Positions 1 through 8,747 of a DNA stretch of 37,828 nt are shown in pieces. A program made the position numbers and the translations under genes. The stretch comes from an uncultured Fidelibacterota bacterium (GTDB lineage Bacteria > Fidelibacterota > Marinisomatia > Marinisomatales > UBA1611). How positions within the stretch are numbered: position 1 is the stretch's first letter; each line of letters begins with the position of its first letter. Location: contig CACEUX010000017.1 in the NCBI GenBank assembly GCA_902562835.1, positions 1 to 37,828 on the forward strand, written 5' to 3'. The notes beneath the pieces were generated by a model that had not been told where the DNA came from, made no database searches, and worked only from the letters and a program-made list of their open reading frames with translations.

Positions 1-480
1 TATTATGACCCTGAAGAATTATTTCAGATTATAAATAGGTCAGCAGATATTCTTGAGGTAAAAATCAGTGATGATGGAGCTATGGAATTAGCAAGTCGCA
101 GTCGTGGGACACCTAGGATAGCAAATCGGATTCTAAGAAGAGCCAGAGATTTTGCTGAAGTAAAAGCATCTGGTGAAATAGATTTACATGTCGCACAGTC
201 ATCTCTTAAAAAACTGGGAATAGATGAAATAGGATTAGATGATATGGATCGTAAAATATTAAATATAATCATTGAACAGTTCTCCGGCGGGCCGGTGGGG
301 CTAAAATCTCTTGCAGTTGCTGTAGGTGAGGACTCCACAACAATTGAAGATGTATATGAACCCTTTTTAATTAAAGAAGGATTTCTTATGCGCACTGCAA
401 GAGGAAGAATTGCTCAAGATTCTGCATATGAATTATTAGGTAAACAAAACATTAAAGACCAACAGGGGTTATTTGAATGA
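1..480 (+). CDS. ruvB: Holliday junction branch-migration ATPase RuvB, C-terminal part (5' truncated by window edge)
   Basis: RuvB is the hexameric AAA+ motor that drives Holliday-junction branch migration with RuvA. The reading frame is open from base 1, so only the last 159 residues are here: the end of the AAA+ small domain, with the RuvB hallmark RSRGTPRIANR, followed by the winged-helix DNA-binding domain ending near LIKEGFLMRTARGR. The Walker motifs lie upstream of the window. Its last four bases overlap the queA start (ATGA), the usual ruvB-queA neighbourhood. The family assignment is secure; only the truncation limits it. Confidence 0.95.
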   Translation, partial: YYDPEELFQIINRSADILEVKISDDGAMELASRSRGTPRIANRILRRARDFAEVKASGEIDLHVAQSSLKKLGIDEIGLDDMDRKILNIIIEQFSGGPVGLKSLAVAVGEDSTTIEDVYEPFLIKEGFLMRTARGRIAQDSAYELLGKQNIKDQQGLFE

Positions 481-1530
481 TAGATAAGAAAAAAAAATAC
501 AAACTAGGCGATTTTAATTACCAACTGCCAAAGGCTTTCATTGCTCAACATCCAGAGTCAAGGAGGGATTATGCAAAGTTAATGGTAGTCCATCGTGACT
601 CGGGAGAAATAGAGCATAAGAAGTTTTATAACATTACAGATTATATGAGAAAGAATGATTTGCTTGTTTTAAATAATACAAAAGTATTCCCGGCGCGTCT
701 TTTTGCGACAAAAGATCGCACTGAAGCCAAGGTAGAAGTATTTCTTTTACGAGAGCTCTCAAATGATTTGTGGGAAGTCATGGTGCGTCCCGCTAGAAAG
801 GTTCGTATTGGTAATAAGTTAGTATTTACTCCTAAGCTCATGTGTGATGTTATTGATAATACGGTATCAGGTGGCCGTGTAGTGCGCTTTGAATATGATG
901 GACAAGATTTTGATAATGTTATTGACCGCATAGGCACCTCCCCGCTTCCCCCCTACATTAACCGTGATGCTGATTCAAGTGATAAAAAACGCTATCAAAC
1001 TGTTTATGCAAGCCAAAGAGGCGCTGTAGCAGCCCCTACTGCAGGGCTTCACTTTACTGATGGTTTGATAAAAAAAAATCAAAGATAAGGGAACAAAAGT
1101 TGAAAATGTAACTTTACATATCGGGCTGGGAACATTTAGGCCTGTCCAAGTTGAAGATTTAAATCGCCATCAAATGGACTCTGAATATTTTGAAGTATCT
1201 CCTGATACGGCAATGGCAATCAACCAAGCCCGTAAAAGACATCGAAAAATCATTGCAGTAGGAACGTCTACAGTGCGTGCATTAGAAACTATTGCAATTT
1301 CCGGGTTTCAGGTTACACCAAAACGAGGTTGGACCGATAAGTTTATTTATCCTCCATATGAATATAAAATGGTTGATAAAATGATAACAAATTTTCATAC
1401 CCCGCAATCAACATTGTTAATGATGGTTAGTGCCTTTGCTGGTAGAAAACTAATAAAAAAAGCATACCTAGAAGCAAAAAGAAAAAAATATCGTTTCTTG
1501 AGTTATGGTGATGCCATGCTAATCACATAA
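477..1530 (+). CDS. queA: S-adenosylmethionine:tRNA ribosyltransferase-isomerase QueA, interrupted by a frameshift
   Basis: QueA moves the ribosyl part of SAM onto 7-aminomethyl-7-deazaguanine in tRNA, making epoxyqueuosine. The first frame runs 477-1088 and covers the N-terminal half (FIAQHPESRRDYAKLMV, LVLNNTKVFPARL, AAPTAGLHFT). It then stops shortly after an A9 run at 1070-1078. Reading one base fewer across this run continues as IKDKGTKVENVTLHIGLGTF and then NFHTPQSTLLMMVSAFAG to the stop at 1530. The joined protein would be about 350 residues, the normal family length, and both halves keep family motifs. The start overlaps ruvB by 4 nt. This could be a sequencing or assembly indel, a very recent pseudogene, or a gene rescued by slippage at the A run. 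Confidence 0.88.
1070..1078 (+). other. A9 homopolymer at the queA frameshift
   Basis: Nine consecutive A residues sit exactly where the queA frame breaks. Removing one A, or a one-base slip, restores a full-length QueA; with nine A the frame stops at 1086-1088. Runs of this length are known slippage sites for RNA polymerase in AT-rich genomes and also common sites of sequencing indels. The sequence alone cannot separate the two. Confidence 0.75.
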
Positions 1531-1540
1531 AATAAAAGAA

Positions 1541-2206
1541 TTGAAAGTATCGGCCATTATACCCGCTGCCGGTCATGGAAATCGGTTTGGTGAGGCAAAG
1601 CAATTCAAGTTGTTAGCAGGCACCCCTCTATTCATCCACTCAATAAAAGCTTTCTTGAATTCTTCTAAAATTCATGAGATTGTAGTGGTCGTTCCTAAAG
1701 ATAAAAAAGATAGTATTCATAAAGCTATCATGTCTATATCCGGCGATAAGAAAATAACCATCACGCTTGGCGGAGAAAGAAGACAAGACTCCGTAAAAAA
1801 TGGAGTTCTAGTTTCAGATACTACTAGTGATTTGATCTGTATACATGATGCTGCCCGCCCTTTTATTACAGAAACGCTTATAGATGATTCTATTAATTCT
1901 TGTGAATACTTTGACGGTGCAGTAATTGCGATTCCATCTGTAGATACAGTAAAATATTCTGAAAATAATATCATAATGAAAACAATAGATCGAAATAGCA
2001 TTTGGCTCGCTCAGACCCCACAAGTTTTCTGGAAAGACAAACTATTAAAAGCTTATGATAACATGGATGAATCCATTGTAATAACAGATGAGGCTTCAAT
2101 AATGGAAAAAATGGGATATAAAATATGTTTAATCCCTGGTGATATAAAAAATAATAAAATCACTACATTTGAAGATTGGAAATATGCAGAGTCGCGACTA
2201 AAATGA
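1541..2206 (+). CDS. ispD: 2-C-methyl-D-erythritol 4-phosphate cytidylyltransferase IspD
   Basis: This is the third step of the MEP isoprenoid pathway: it joins CTP and MEP to give CDP-ME. The 221-residue protein has the nucleotide-binding loop IIPAAGHGNRFGEAKQF at residues 6-22, HDAARPF from residue 102, WLAQTPQVF and TDEASIMEKMG, all IspD landmarks. The start is TTG at 1541, chosen because it begins right at the first beta strand (MKVSAIIPAAG) ten bases after queA. The stop overlaps the ispF start as ATGA, so translation is probably coupled. Confidence 0.96.
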   Translation: MKVSAIIPAAGHGNRFGEAKQFKLLAGTPLFIHSIKAFLNSSKIHEIVVVVPKDKKDSIHKAIMSISGDKKITITLGGERRQDSVKNGVLVSDTTSDLICIHDAARPFITETLIDDSINSCEYFDGAVIAIPSVDTVKYSENNIIMKTIDRNSIWLAQTPQVFWKDKLLKAYDNMDESIVITDEASIMEKMGYKICLIPGDIKNNKITTFEDWKYAESRLK

Positions 2207-2679
2207 TTAAAGTTGGAATAGGCTATGATGTGCATAGGCTAAAAAAGGGTGAAGAACTCTTTATTGGTGGAATAAAAATCTCATCAGCATTTGGCTCGGA
2301 AGGTCACTCCGATGGTGATGCGTTGATACATGCTATAGTAGATGGTCTACTTGGTGCTGCAGGCTTAGGTGATATTGGAAAATATTTTCCTAGCGATGAT
2401 GATAGATGGGAAAGCGCAGAGAGTCGTTTATTTTTATCTGATGCACATGATAAGATAAAAAATGCAGGCTACAAAATAAACAATATAGACTCAACGGTAA
2501 TATTAGCAAAACCAAGGCTAGCAGAGCATACAACAGACATTGTTAATAATTTGGCTGAAATATTAGATATCGATAAATCAAGAATTTCTGTTAAAGCAAC
2601 CACGACAGATGGATTAGGTTTTATTGGAGATGGATTAGGATGGGGTGTTTTATCCATAGTATCAATTAGTGATAAATAA
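2203..2679 (+). CDS. ispF: 2-C-methyl-D-erythritol 2,4-cyclodiphosphate synthase IspF
   Basis: IspF cyclises CDP-ME 2-phosphate to MEcPP, releasing CMP, and works as a zinc-containing homotrimer. The 158-residue protein is of normal length. It starts with VGIGYDVHRL, holding the metal ligands Asp and His of the DxH pair, followed by EGHSDGDALIHAIVDGLLGA with the third ligand His. The C-terminal region has KATTTDGLGFIGDGLG. I chose ATG 2203, which overlaps the ispD stop by 4 nt, over an in-frame TTG at 2176, because this start gives the canonical N terminus. Confidence 0.96.
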   Translation: MIKVGIGYDVHRLKKGEELFIGGIKISSAFGSEGHSDGDALIHAIVDGLLGAAGLGDIGKYFPSDDDRWESAESRLFLSDAHDKIKNAGYKINNIDSTVILAKPRLAEHTTDIVNNLAEILDIDKSRISVKATTTDGLGFIGDGLGWGVLSIVSISDK

Positions 2680-3518
2680 TGAATAGACTAACAATGCAAT
2701 CATTTGCAAAAGTTAATGTGGGGCTACAAATACGGAATAAACGACAAGATGGCTTTCATAATATCCATACAGTTTTTCAAGAATTAGAGCTTCATGACAT
2801 CATAGTTCTTAAATTAAAAGATTCAGATTGTGAATTCACTTCAAATGTTGATTGGTTAAATAATGATTTATCAAACCTATGCGTCAGTGCATGGAAGCGG
2901 TTGAAAGACCTATTTAATATCGGTGGTATCTCTATTAGCCTTACAAAAAAAATCCCACCTGGAAGTGGTTTAGGTGGAGGTTCGTCCAACGCTGCTACTG
3001 TCCTGAAAGGGCTTGCTCGGCTTTATAATTTAGATATCCCGACTAAAGAATTGCTTTCCATTGCAAAATCGTTAGGAGCAGATGTCCCTTTTTTTATTAG
3101 TGGGGGTTTACAGCAAGGTGATGGAATAGGAGAAAAGTTAACAAACCTATCAGGGCCTATTGAAGGAACATATTTATTAGTGGTGCCCGATTTTACCATC
3201 AGTACAGAATGGGCGTATAGGGGTTATAAAAATTTTTTGCATGGAGATGGGGATAGGGTTAATTTCGCTAACTTTTTAGGAAGAGACCGGGTCTCTTTTG
3301 AGTTTTTTGAGAATGATTTTGAATCAATTGTTGTTCCAGCATATCCAGAGATTGGAAAAATAAAAAGTAGACTGGAGTCCCTAGGGTCTCAGTTTGCCAG
3401 TCTGTCGGGTTCAGGCTCGACTGTGTATGGGATTTTTGACGATGAAAGCGGTGCTAAATCCGCAGAGTCTTATTTCTCCTCTTCTTACACAACTTTTATT
3501 ACTAAGCCAAGACTTTAA
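2679..3518 (+). CDS. ispE: 4-diphosphocytidyl-2-C-methyl-D-erythritol kinase IspE
   Basis: IspE phosphorylates CDP-ME with ATP and belongs to the GHMP kinase family. The 279-residue protein has the substrate-side Lys in SFAKVNVGL (Lys11), the ATP-binding glycine loop PPGSGLGGGSSNAA at 93-106, the catalytic Asp in GADVPFF (about 135) and the C-terminal GHMP motif LSGSGSTVYGIF. The start shares one base with the ispF stop (TAATG). With ispD and ispF it forms a three-gene MEP operon; the order ispE, tRNA-Gln, prs, rplY, pth matches an arrangement I know from several other bacterial groups. Confidence 0.96.
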   Translation: MNRLTMQSFAKVNVGLQIRNKRQDGFHNIHTVFQELELHDIIVLKLKDSDCEFTSNVDWLNNDLSNLCVSAWKRLKDLFNIGGISISLTKKIPPGSGLGGGSSNAATVLKGLARLYNLDIPTKELLSIAKSLGADVPFFISGGLQQGDGIGEKLTNLSGPIEGTYLLVVPDFTISTEWAYRGYKNFLHGDGDRVNFANFLGRDRVSFEFFENDFESIVVPAYPEIGKIKSRLESLGSQFASLSGSGSTVYGIFDDESGAKSAESYFSSSYTTFITKPRL

Positions 3519-3540
3519 TAGCTTGTAGCAACACTCTATT

Positions 3541-3611
3541 TGGGGCGTAGTATAATGGCAGTACACCTGGTTTTGGTCCAGGCAGTTGGGGTTCGAATCC
3601 CTGCGCCCCAG
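3541..3611 (+). tRNA. tRNA-Gln (anticodon TTG)
   Basis: A complete cloverleaf can be folded by hand: acceptor stem TGGGGCG pairing with CGCCCCA (3604-3610), D arm GTAT/GTAC, anticodon stem CCTGG/CCAGG around the loop TTTTGGT (anticodon TTG, reads CAA/CAG), and a T arm around TTCGAAT. The discriminator is G. The CCA tail is not encoded; GCA follows the acceptor. A QueA target must have a GUN anticodon, so this tRNA is not itself a queuosine substrate. Confidence 0.97.
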
Positions 3612-3627
3612 CAGTTAGTAAATAAAA

Positions 3628-4575
3628 ATGAAAAATAATAATTTAAAAATCTTTAGTGGACGAAGTAATATTGACCTTGCTACCGATATAGCAAAATCCC
3701 TTAAACAAGATTTAGGATTTATTTCTATTAGAACATTCTCTGATGGTGAGTTATGGGTAAAATATGAAGAGAATATACGAGGCTGTGATGTTTTTATTAT
3801 TCAGTCTACTAACGGGCCATCTGAAAATATTATTGAACTGGCACTAATGGTTGATGCTGCAGTCAGAGCTTCTGCAGATACTGTAACCGTTGTAATCCCA
3901 TATTTTGGCTATGGAAGACAGGATAGAAAAGACCAGCCACGTGTTCCTATTTCTTCACGTGTTATTATAGATATTTTAACTGCAATGGGTGCTGATAGAA
4001 TTATTACTCTTGATCTCCACTCAACTCAAATACAGGGCTTTGCCAAAATTCCTTTTGATAACTTATATAGCAGAGCAGTTTTATTTAATGCAATTAAAAA
4101 TGAAAACCTAGAGCCAAGCACTTCTACTGTCTTAGCACCTGATGTTGGTTCAGTTAAAATGAGCCAAGGATATGCAAAGAACTTAGGTATGCATTTTGCA
4201 CTTATCGATAAGCGGCGTTTTGCCCCAAACCAAGCTGAAGTAAATCATCTCATAGGTCAACTAAAAGGAATGGACGTTCTAATTATAGATGATATGATTG
4301 ACACGGCTGGAACAATTGTTAACGCCGCCAAGGAAGCGCTCGATGAAGGTGCAAAATCAGTGACTGTAGTTGCTACTCATGGCGTATTGTCCGGTCCAGC
4401 AATTGAAAGATTAAAAACAGCAAGCATAAAAAGAATTATAATCACAGATACTATATCAATTCCTCCAGAAAAACGGCTTGATCAGATGAAAATAGTATCA
4501 GTTGCAAATATTTTTGGTGAGGCAGTAAACCGTGTTCACAATGGTGAGTCGGTTAGTGCTTTATTTGAATTTTAA
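3628..4575 (+). CDS. prs: Ribose-phosphate pyrophosphokinase (PRPP synthetase)
   Basis: Prs transfers pyrophosphate from ATP to ribose 5-phosphate, making PRPP for purine, pyrimidine, His, Trp and NAD synthesis. The 315-residue length is typical. The protein shows FSDGELWVKYEENIRG near the N terminus, the ATP-binding flexible loop YFGYGRQDRK, DLHSTQIQGFF-like metal/substrate region, APDVGSVKMS and the PRPP-binding loop IIDDMIDTAGT. It follows tRNA-Gln by 16 nt and precedes rplY by 15 nt. No Shine-Dalgarno sequence is visible before ATG 3628. Confidence 0.97.
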   Translation: MKNNNLKIFSGRSNIDLATDIAKSLKQDLGFISIRTFSDGELWVKYEENIRGCDVFIIQSTNGPSENIIELALMVDAAVRASADTVTVVIPYFGYGRQDRKDQPRVPISSRVIIDILTAMGADRIITLDLHSTQIQGFAKIPFDNLYSRAVLFNAIKNENLEPSTSTVLAPDVGSVKMSQGYAKNLGMHFALIDKRRFAPNQAEVNHLIGQLKGMDVLIIDDMIDTAGTIVNAAKEALDEGAKSVTVVATHGVLSGPAIERLKTASIKRIIITDTISIPPEKRLDQMKIVSVANIFGEAVNRVHNGESVSALFEF

Positions 4576-4590
4576 TAAGGGGAAAAAATA

Positions 4591-5286
4591 ATGGCATCAA
4601 CTTATTACAAGCTAGACATCTCAGAAAGAAAAGAAACTCGGAGCAAGGGCGCAAAAGCAATCCGCAGGAATGGTTTTATCCCTGGAGTTTTATATTATTC
4701 TGGAGAACAAAATGTAAATATAGCTATTGATAAATCAGTATTGTTTCATGCAATGCAGTCTGGGCAAAGAATTTTTGAAATTGATCAAGATGGAGATAGT
4801 CAATATACCATGATAAAAGAAATTCAATATCACCCTGTTACAGATGAAATCATCCATGTTGATCTTATGCGTGTGCGTCGATCAGAAAAAATGACTATAG
4901 CTGTACCTTTAGTTTTAATTGGCGAAGCAATTGGAGTTAAGGAAGGTGGTGTTTTATCACAGTCTTTAACTCAGATAGATATCAGTTGTTTCCCAACAGA
5001 TGTCCCAGAGAACATAGAATTAGATATTGAAGATCTTGACTTAAATTCCGCAAAAAGTGTTGCAGATATAAAACTAGACAATGAGGATATTGAAGTTGTA
5101 TCTGATGCGTCACTGAATATTGTGTCTATTACCCCTCCAGCAGCTGAGGAAGAAATTATTGAAGAGGATGAATTGGACGAAGAAGGGCAAGAAGGCGAAG
5201 AATATCAAGAAGGTGGAGAAGCGACAAAAGAGGAATCAGGCTCAGATAAGAAAGATGATACCTCAGATGACACCGATGAAAAATGA
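4591..5286 (+). CDS. rplY: 50S ribosomal protein L25 (CTC/TL5 form) with acidic C-terminal tail
   Basis: L25 binds 5S rRNA. The protein has the L25 N-terminal domain (residues 1-95; KETRSKGAKAIRRNGFIPGV, HVDLMRV) and the longer CTC-type beta domain (100-183; GEAIGVKEGGVLSQ). The last 48 residues, 184-231, are almost all Glu, Asp, Gly, Ser and Lys, with no hydrophobic core after IIEEDELDEEG. A good AAGGGG ribosome-binding site precedes ATG 4591. The stop overlaps the pth start by 4 nt. The acidic tail is longer than in well-known L25 proteins, though low-complexity tails are not rare in this family. Confidence 0.95.
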   Translation: MASTYYKLDISERKETRSKGAKAIRRNGFIPGVLYYSGEQNVNIAIDKSVLFHAMQSGQRIFEIDQDGDSQYTMIKEIQYHPVTDEIIHVDLMRVRRSEKMTIAVPLVLIGEAIGVKEGGVLSQSLTQIDISCFPTDVPENIELDIEDLDLNSAKSVADIKLDNEDIEVVSDASLNIVSITPPAAEEEIIEEDELDEEGQEGEEYQEGGEATKEESGSDKKDDTSDDTDEK

Positions 5287-5849
5287 AAAGGAACATGATT
5301 GCATTTGTCGGCTTAGGAAATGTTGGGGATATGTATGCTAATACAAAACATAATGCAGGTTTTTGGGTAATCGATGAAATGGCCCGTAGGCAAAAGCTAT
5401 CATTCATGCCAGGCTTAGGTGATTATATATATGCTAAGTATAGGAAACGCGAAGTTTTGCTAGTTAAGCCAACAACAGGGATGAATCGTAGTGGGAATGC
5501 AGTTATGGGATTAGTTGATCAGTGGGGTCTTGATAATGCTGATATACATATTATAGTTGATGACGTAGACTTGCCTCTGGGGACTATTCGCATACGCCCA
5601 AAAGGTGGCGATGGATGCCATAAGGGGTTAGAGAATATTATTTATCAACTTCAATCAAACCAATTCCCAAGGTTTAGGTTGGGGATTGGCACAAAAGAGA
5701 ATATGCGTCCCTCTGAAAAATATGTATTAAAACCATTTCGTTCAGATGACAATCCAGCTGCAGAAATAATGGTAAAACATTGTGCGGACGCAATAGATAA
5801 TTTGATAGTAAAAGGCTTGAATAACACTATGAATCAATTTAATTCGTAA
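5283..5849 (+). CDS. pth: Peptidyl-tRNA hydrolase Pth
   Basis: Pth releases tRNAs from prematurely dropped peptidyl-tRNA. The 188-residue protein has [11 protein letters not shown] with the substrate-binding Asn13, KHNAGF with the catalytic His23, TGMNRSG with Asn68 and [17 protein letters not shown] with the catalytic Asp. In the segment that is normally GGHNGL, this protein reads DGCHKGL: the Asn next to the conserved His is Lys. The start at 5283 gives an ATGA overlap with rplY; an in-frame ATG at 5295 would give the more usual N terminus and cannot be ruled out. Confidence 0.95.
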   Translation: MKRNMIAFVGLGNVGDMYANTKHNAGFWVIDEMARRQKLSFMPGLGDYIYAKYRKREVLLVKPTTGMNRSGNAVMGLVDQWGLDNADIHIIVDDVDLPLGTIRIRPKGGDGCHKGLENIIYQLQSNQFPRFRLGIGTKENMRPSEKYVLKPFRSDDNPAAEIMVKHCADAIDNLIVKGLNNTMNQFNS

Positions 5850-5868
5850 GCAAGGAGATGGAAATTCT

Positions 5869-8013
5869 ATGGAGTATAATATAACCTTTGTTTTAGGGGC
5901 TGGAATACTAGCTCTCCTTTTTTCTTTTTGGAAGACCCGATGGATTGAAGCTCAGGATCAAGGGACCGACAAAATGAAAGTAATAGGAGCAAGTATTGCT
6001 GATGGCGCTATGGCTTTTCTAAAAGCGGAATATCGAGTGCTAGTAGTTTTCATTGTTGTGGTTGCAATAGTATTAGGGATTGCAAATAACAATCGTCCAG
6101 ATTCAAGCATTTTAATTTCGCTTTCTTTCTTAGTTGGGGCAGTTGCTTCAGGTCTTGCGGGTTATCTCGGAATGAAGGTGGCGACCAAGGCAAATAACCG
6201 CACTACAAATGCTGCACGAGAAGGATTGGCAAAAGCTCTAAATGTTGCTTTTAGTGGTGGCTCTGTTATGGGGTTAAGTGTTGTTGGTCTAGGGGTGTTA
6301 GGATTAGGGAGTCTTTTTCTATTTTACTCTAGTATCTACAACATAGATTCCGCAAATATAACTACTGTATTAAACATATTATCTGGATTTTCTCTTGGGG
6401 CATCGTCCATCGCTCTATTTGCTCGTGTTGGTGGTGGGATTTACACAAAGGCAGCAGATGTTGGTGCAGATTTAGTTGGTAAAGTGGAGGCAGGAATCCC
6501 TGAGGACCACCCTCTTAATCCAGCAACAATAGCTGATAATGTCGGAGATAATGTTGGAGATGTTGCTGGTATGGGAGCCGACCTATTTGAATCCTATGTT
6601 GGTTCAATAATAGGATCAATGGTACTTGGTTCGAGCATACTTGCTTTAGGGGGGTTTGATATTAATTTCATTTTATTACCTTTATTGATTGCTGCTTCAG
6701 GTATTGTTGTATCCATTATAGGTACCTTTATGGTTTCGGTTAAAGAGGGCGGAGATCCGCAAACATCCCTTAACAGAGGGGAGTTTGGTAGTGCATTTAT
6801 TATGATTGCTGTAATTTATATGTTAATTCAAGAATTTCTTCCATCCGAATTTACTCAAGGAGGAGAGCCTTTTACCAGGATGGGTGTCTTTTATGCCACG
6901 GTTATTGGTTTGCTAGCTGGCCTTGGAATTGGCCTCATTACTGAACATTATACAGGGACAGGCACATCACCCGTAAAAGCTATTGCTCAACAATCTATTA
7001 CTGGACCAGCAACTAACATAATCGCGGGCTTGGGGGTAGGTATGCAATCTACCGCGGTCCCAATTTTAATCATTGCCTCTAGTATCATTGGAGCGTTTCA
7101 CTTTGCGGGGCTTTATGGGATTGCTATGGCTGCATTAGGTATGTTGGCAAACACCGGAATACAATTAGCGGTAGATGCTTACGGCCCTATATCAGATAAT
7201 GCTGGTGGCATAGCTGAAATGGCTGAATTACCAGAAGAAGTTCGTGAGCGTACAGATAAACTTGATGCAGTTGGTAATACAACTGCGGCTATAGGTAAAG
7301 GGTTTGCTATTGGCTCTGCAGCATTAACCGCTCTTGCTTTATTTGCTGCTTTTATGGTTCAAAGTGATATTGAAAAAATTGATATTGCAGATCCCTGGGT
7401 TATGGCCGGTTTATTTGTTGGAGGTATGTTGCCCTTTTTGTTCTCCTCGATGGCAATGGGTGCTGTAGGTAGAGCCGCTATGGCGATGATTGAAGAAGTT
7501 AGGCGTCAATTCAGAGAGATTCCAGAACTTAAAAAGGCGCTTGAGTTAATGAATCTAAAAAAAGAAAGTGACTGGACAGAAAGTGATCGAAGTATTTATG
7601 AGGATGCATTAAGTAAAGCTGAGCATGGCCGTTGTGTTGCTATTTCAACAGAGTCTGCAATTAAAGAAATGATAGCGCCCGGACTTTTAGCTGTGATTAC
7701 TCCCGTGGTTGTTGGAACACTTTTTGGGGCTGAAACTCTTGGTGGGCTGTTAGCAGGCGTCACGGTTTCTGGAGTATTAATGGCTATTTTTCAATCAAAT
7801 GCTGGAGGAGCTTGGGATAACGCAAAAAAAATGATAGAAGAAGGTATAAGCGTTGGAGATGAAACTTTAAACAAAGGATCGGAAGCCCATAAAGCTTCAG
7901 TTGTTGGAGATACAGTTGGAGACCCATTTAAGGATACTTCTGGTCCATCATTGAATATTTTAATCAAACTGATGTCTGTAGTGTCATTGGTGATAGCACC
8001 ATTGTTGAAGTGA
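5869..8013 (+). CDS. hppA: Membrane-bound ion-translocating pyrophosphatase (K+-dependent type, Na+ or H+ pump)
   Basis: This enzyme hydrolyses cytosolic PPi and pumps Na+ and/or H+ across the membrane. The 714-residue protein is highly hydrophobic (about 16 membrane segments). It carries the active-site signatures [16 protein letters not shown] (192-207), [15 protein letters not shown] (217-231), SDNAGG (442-447) and a C-terminal [16 protein letters not shown]. At [10 protein letters not shown] (469-478) Ala473 and Gly476 match the K+-dependent class; K+-independent enzymes have Lys and Thr there. Glu241 in DLFESY is at the gate position used in Na+-pumping members. AAGGAG precedes the start. 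It sits between pth and rpsF, which is unusual, although the strand and spacing fit one transcription unit. Confidence 0.96.
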   Translation: MEYNITFVLGAGILALLFSFWKTRWIEAQDQGTDKMKVIGASIADGAMAFLKAEYRVLVVFIVVVAIVLGIANNNRPDSSILISLSFLVGAVASGLAGYLGMKVATKANNRTTNAAREGLAKALNVAFSGGSVMGLSVVGLGVLGLGSLFLFYSSIYNIDSANITTVLNILSGFSLGASSIALFARVGGGIYTKAADVGADLVGKVEAGIPEDHPLNPATIADNVGDNVGDVAGMGADLFESYVGSIIGSMVLGSSILALGGFDINFILLPLLIAASGIVVSIIGTFMVSVKEGGDPQTSLNRGEFGSAFIMIAVIYMLIQEFLPSEFTQGGEPFTRMGVFYATVIGLLAGLGIGLITEHYTGTGTSPVKAIAQQSITGPATNIIAGLGVGMQSTAVPILIIASSIIGAFHFAGLYGIAMAALGMLANTGIQLAVDAYGPISDNAGGIAEMAELPEEVRERTDKLDAVGNTTAAIGKGFAIGSAALTALALFAAFMVQSDIEKIDIADPWVMAGLFVGGMLPFLFSSMAMGAVGRAAMAMIEEVRRQFREIPELKKALELMNLKKESDWTESDRSIYEDALSKAEHGRCVAISTESAIKEMIAPGLLAVITPVVVGTLFGAETLGGLLAGVTVSGVLMAIFQSNAGGAWDNAKKMIEEGISVGDETLNKGSEAHKASVVGDTVGDPFKDTSGPSLNILIKLMSVVSLVIAPLLK

Positions 8014-8037
8014 TGGTGCAGTTAATAAGGAGAAATT

Positions 8038-8517
8038 ATGCGGTTTTATGAAACACTTTATATCGTTGATTCCAATTTGGAAAATAAAGTTTTGGAAAAA
8101 GCAATGGCTGATATTGGTAATGAGCTTAACAAGACAAATGCAAAAATAATTAATCACAGACTATGGGGTAAAAAGCGATTGGCTTATGCCATAGATAGGC
8201 AAAAATATGGTTCATACATCATATTACAATTCAAAGGTGGAGATGTAGATAAAATGCCTGATTTTGATGTTTGGATGAGATTAAATAATTCAGTTCTTCG
8301 CCATATGACAGTTGCACTAAAAGAGGAGCCAGAAGTATATGTGGAGGAAGAAAAACCAGTACCCATCGACGAAAATACAGAGTCAAAAGATTTAGAAAAA
8401 GTTGAGGATAGTAATCCCGAGTCAGAGTCAGAATCTGGTGATAATATAGAATCAGAAGTTAAAAACTCAGAAGATGAAAGAACAGATCAGCAAACAGAGA
8501 CAGAGGAGGCAAGTTAA
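8038..8517 (+). CDS. rpsF: 30S ribosomal protein S6 with long acidic C-terminal extension
   Basis: S6 binds 16S rRNA together with S18. Residues 1-95 are a normal S6 domain ([42 protein letters not shown]). Residues 96-159 form a tail dominated by Glu, Asp, Ser and Asn (for example ESESESGDN), which makes the protein about 60 residues longer than an ordinary S6. A strong AAGGAG site precedes ATG 8038. The stop shares bases with the rpsR start (TAATG), which fits the S6-S18 partnership. The ssb gene often found between the two is absent. Confidence 0.95.
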   Translation: MRFYETLYIVDSNLENKVLEKAMADIGNELNKTNAKIINHRLWGKKRLAYAIDRQKYGSYIILQFKGGDVDKMPDFDVWMRLNNSVLRHMTVALKEEPEVYVEEEKPVPIDENTESKDLEKVEDSNPESESESGDNIESEVKNSEDERTDQQTETEEAS

Positions 8518-8744
8518 TGGCATTCCAAAATCGTAATAAATTTTGTTATTTTAAAGAAAATGGTATCAATGAAATTGATTATAAAGATGTAAAACTACTT
8601 CGTCGATTCGTCAATGATCAAGGTAAGATTATGCCAAGGCGCGTCACTGGTACAAGCGCAAAAATGCATAGAAAATTAGTAAGTGCTATAAAAAGGTCAA
8701 GGTCGATAGCATTAATGCCTTATGTAGAAAAAGGAATAGAATAG
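8517..8744 (+). CDS. rpsR: 30S ribosomal protein S18
   Basis: S18 forms a heterodimer with S6 on the 30S platform. The 75-residue protein has the S18 core [19 protein letters not shown] followed by [15 protein letters not shown] and [11 protein letters not shown], all diagnostic. A single Cys in KFCYF is kept near the N terminus. The start overlaps the rpsF stop by one base, so the two partners are probably made in equal amount by coupled translation. Confidence 0.97.
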   Translation: MAFQNRNKFCYFKENGINEIDYKDVKLLRRFVNDQGKIMPRRVTGTSAKMHRKLVSAIKRSRSIALMPYVEKGIE

Positions 8745-8747
8745 ACA

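Noticed and set aside
24-395. A minus-strand frame of 123 codons opposite ruvB
   Set aside because: The plus strand codes for a clear RuvB domain; the opposite frame has no recognisable motifs.
3611-3613. Encoded CCA end of tRNA-Gln
   Set aside because: The bases after the acceptor stem are GCA, not a discriminator plus CCA; the tail must be added after transcription.
5120-5341. A plus-strand frame of 73 codons overlapping the end of rplY and the start of pth
   Set aside because: It is a shifted reading of the purine-rich acidic tail of L25 and gives a Lys-rich sequence of no family; both real genes there are well supported.
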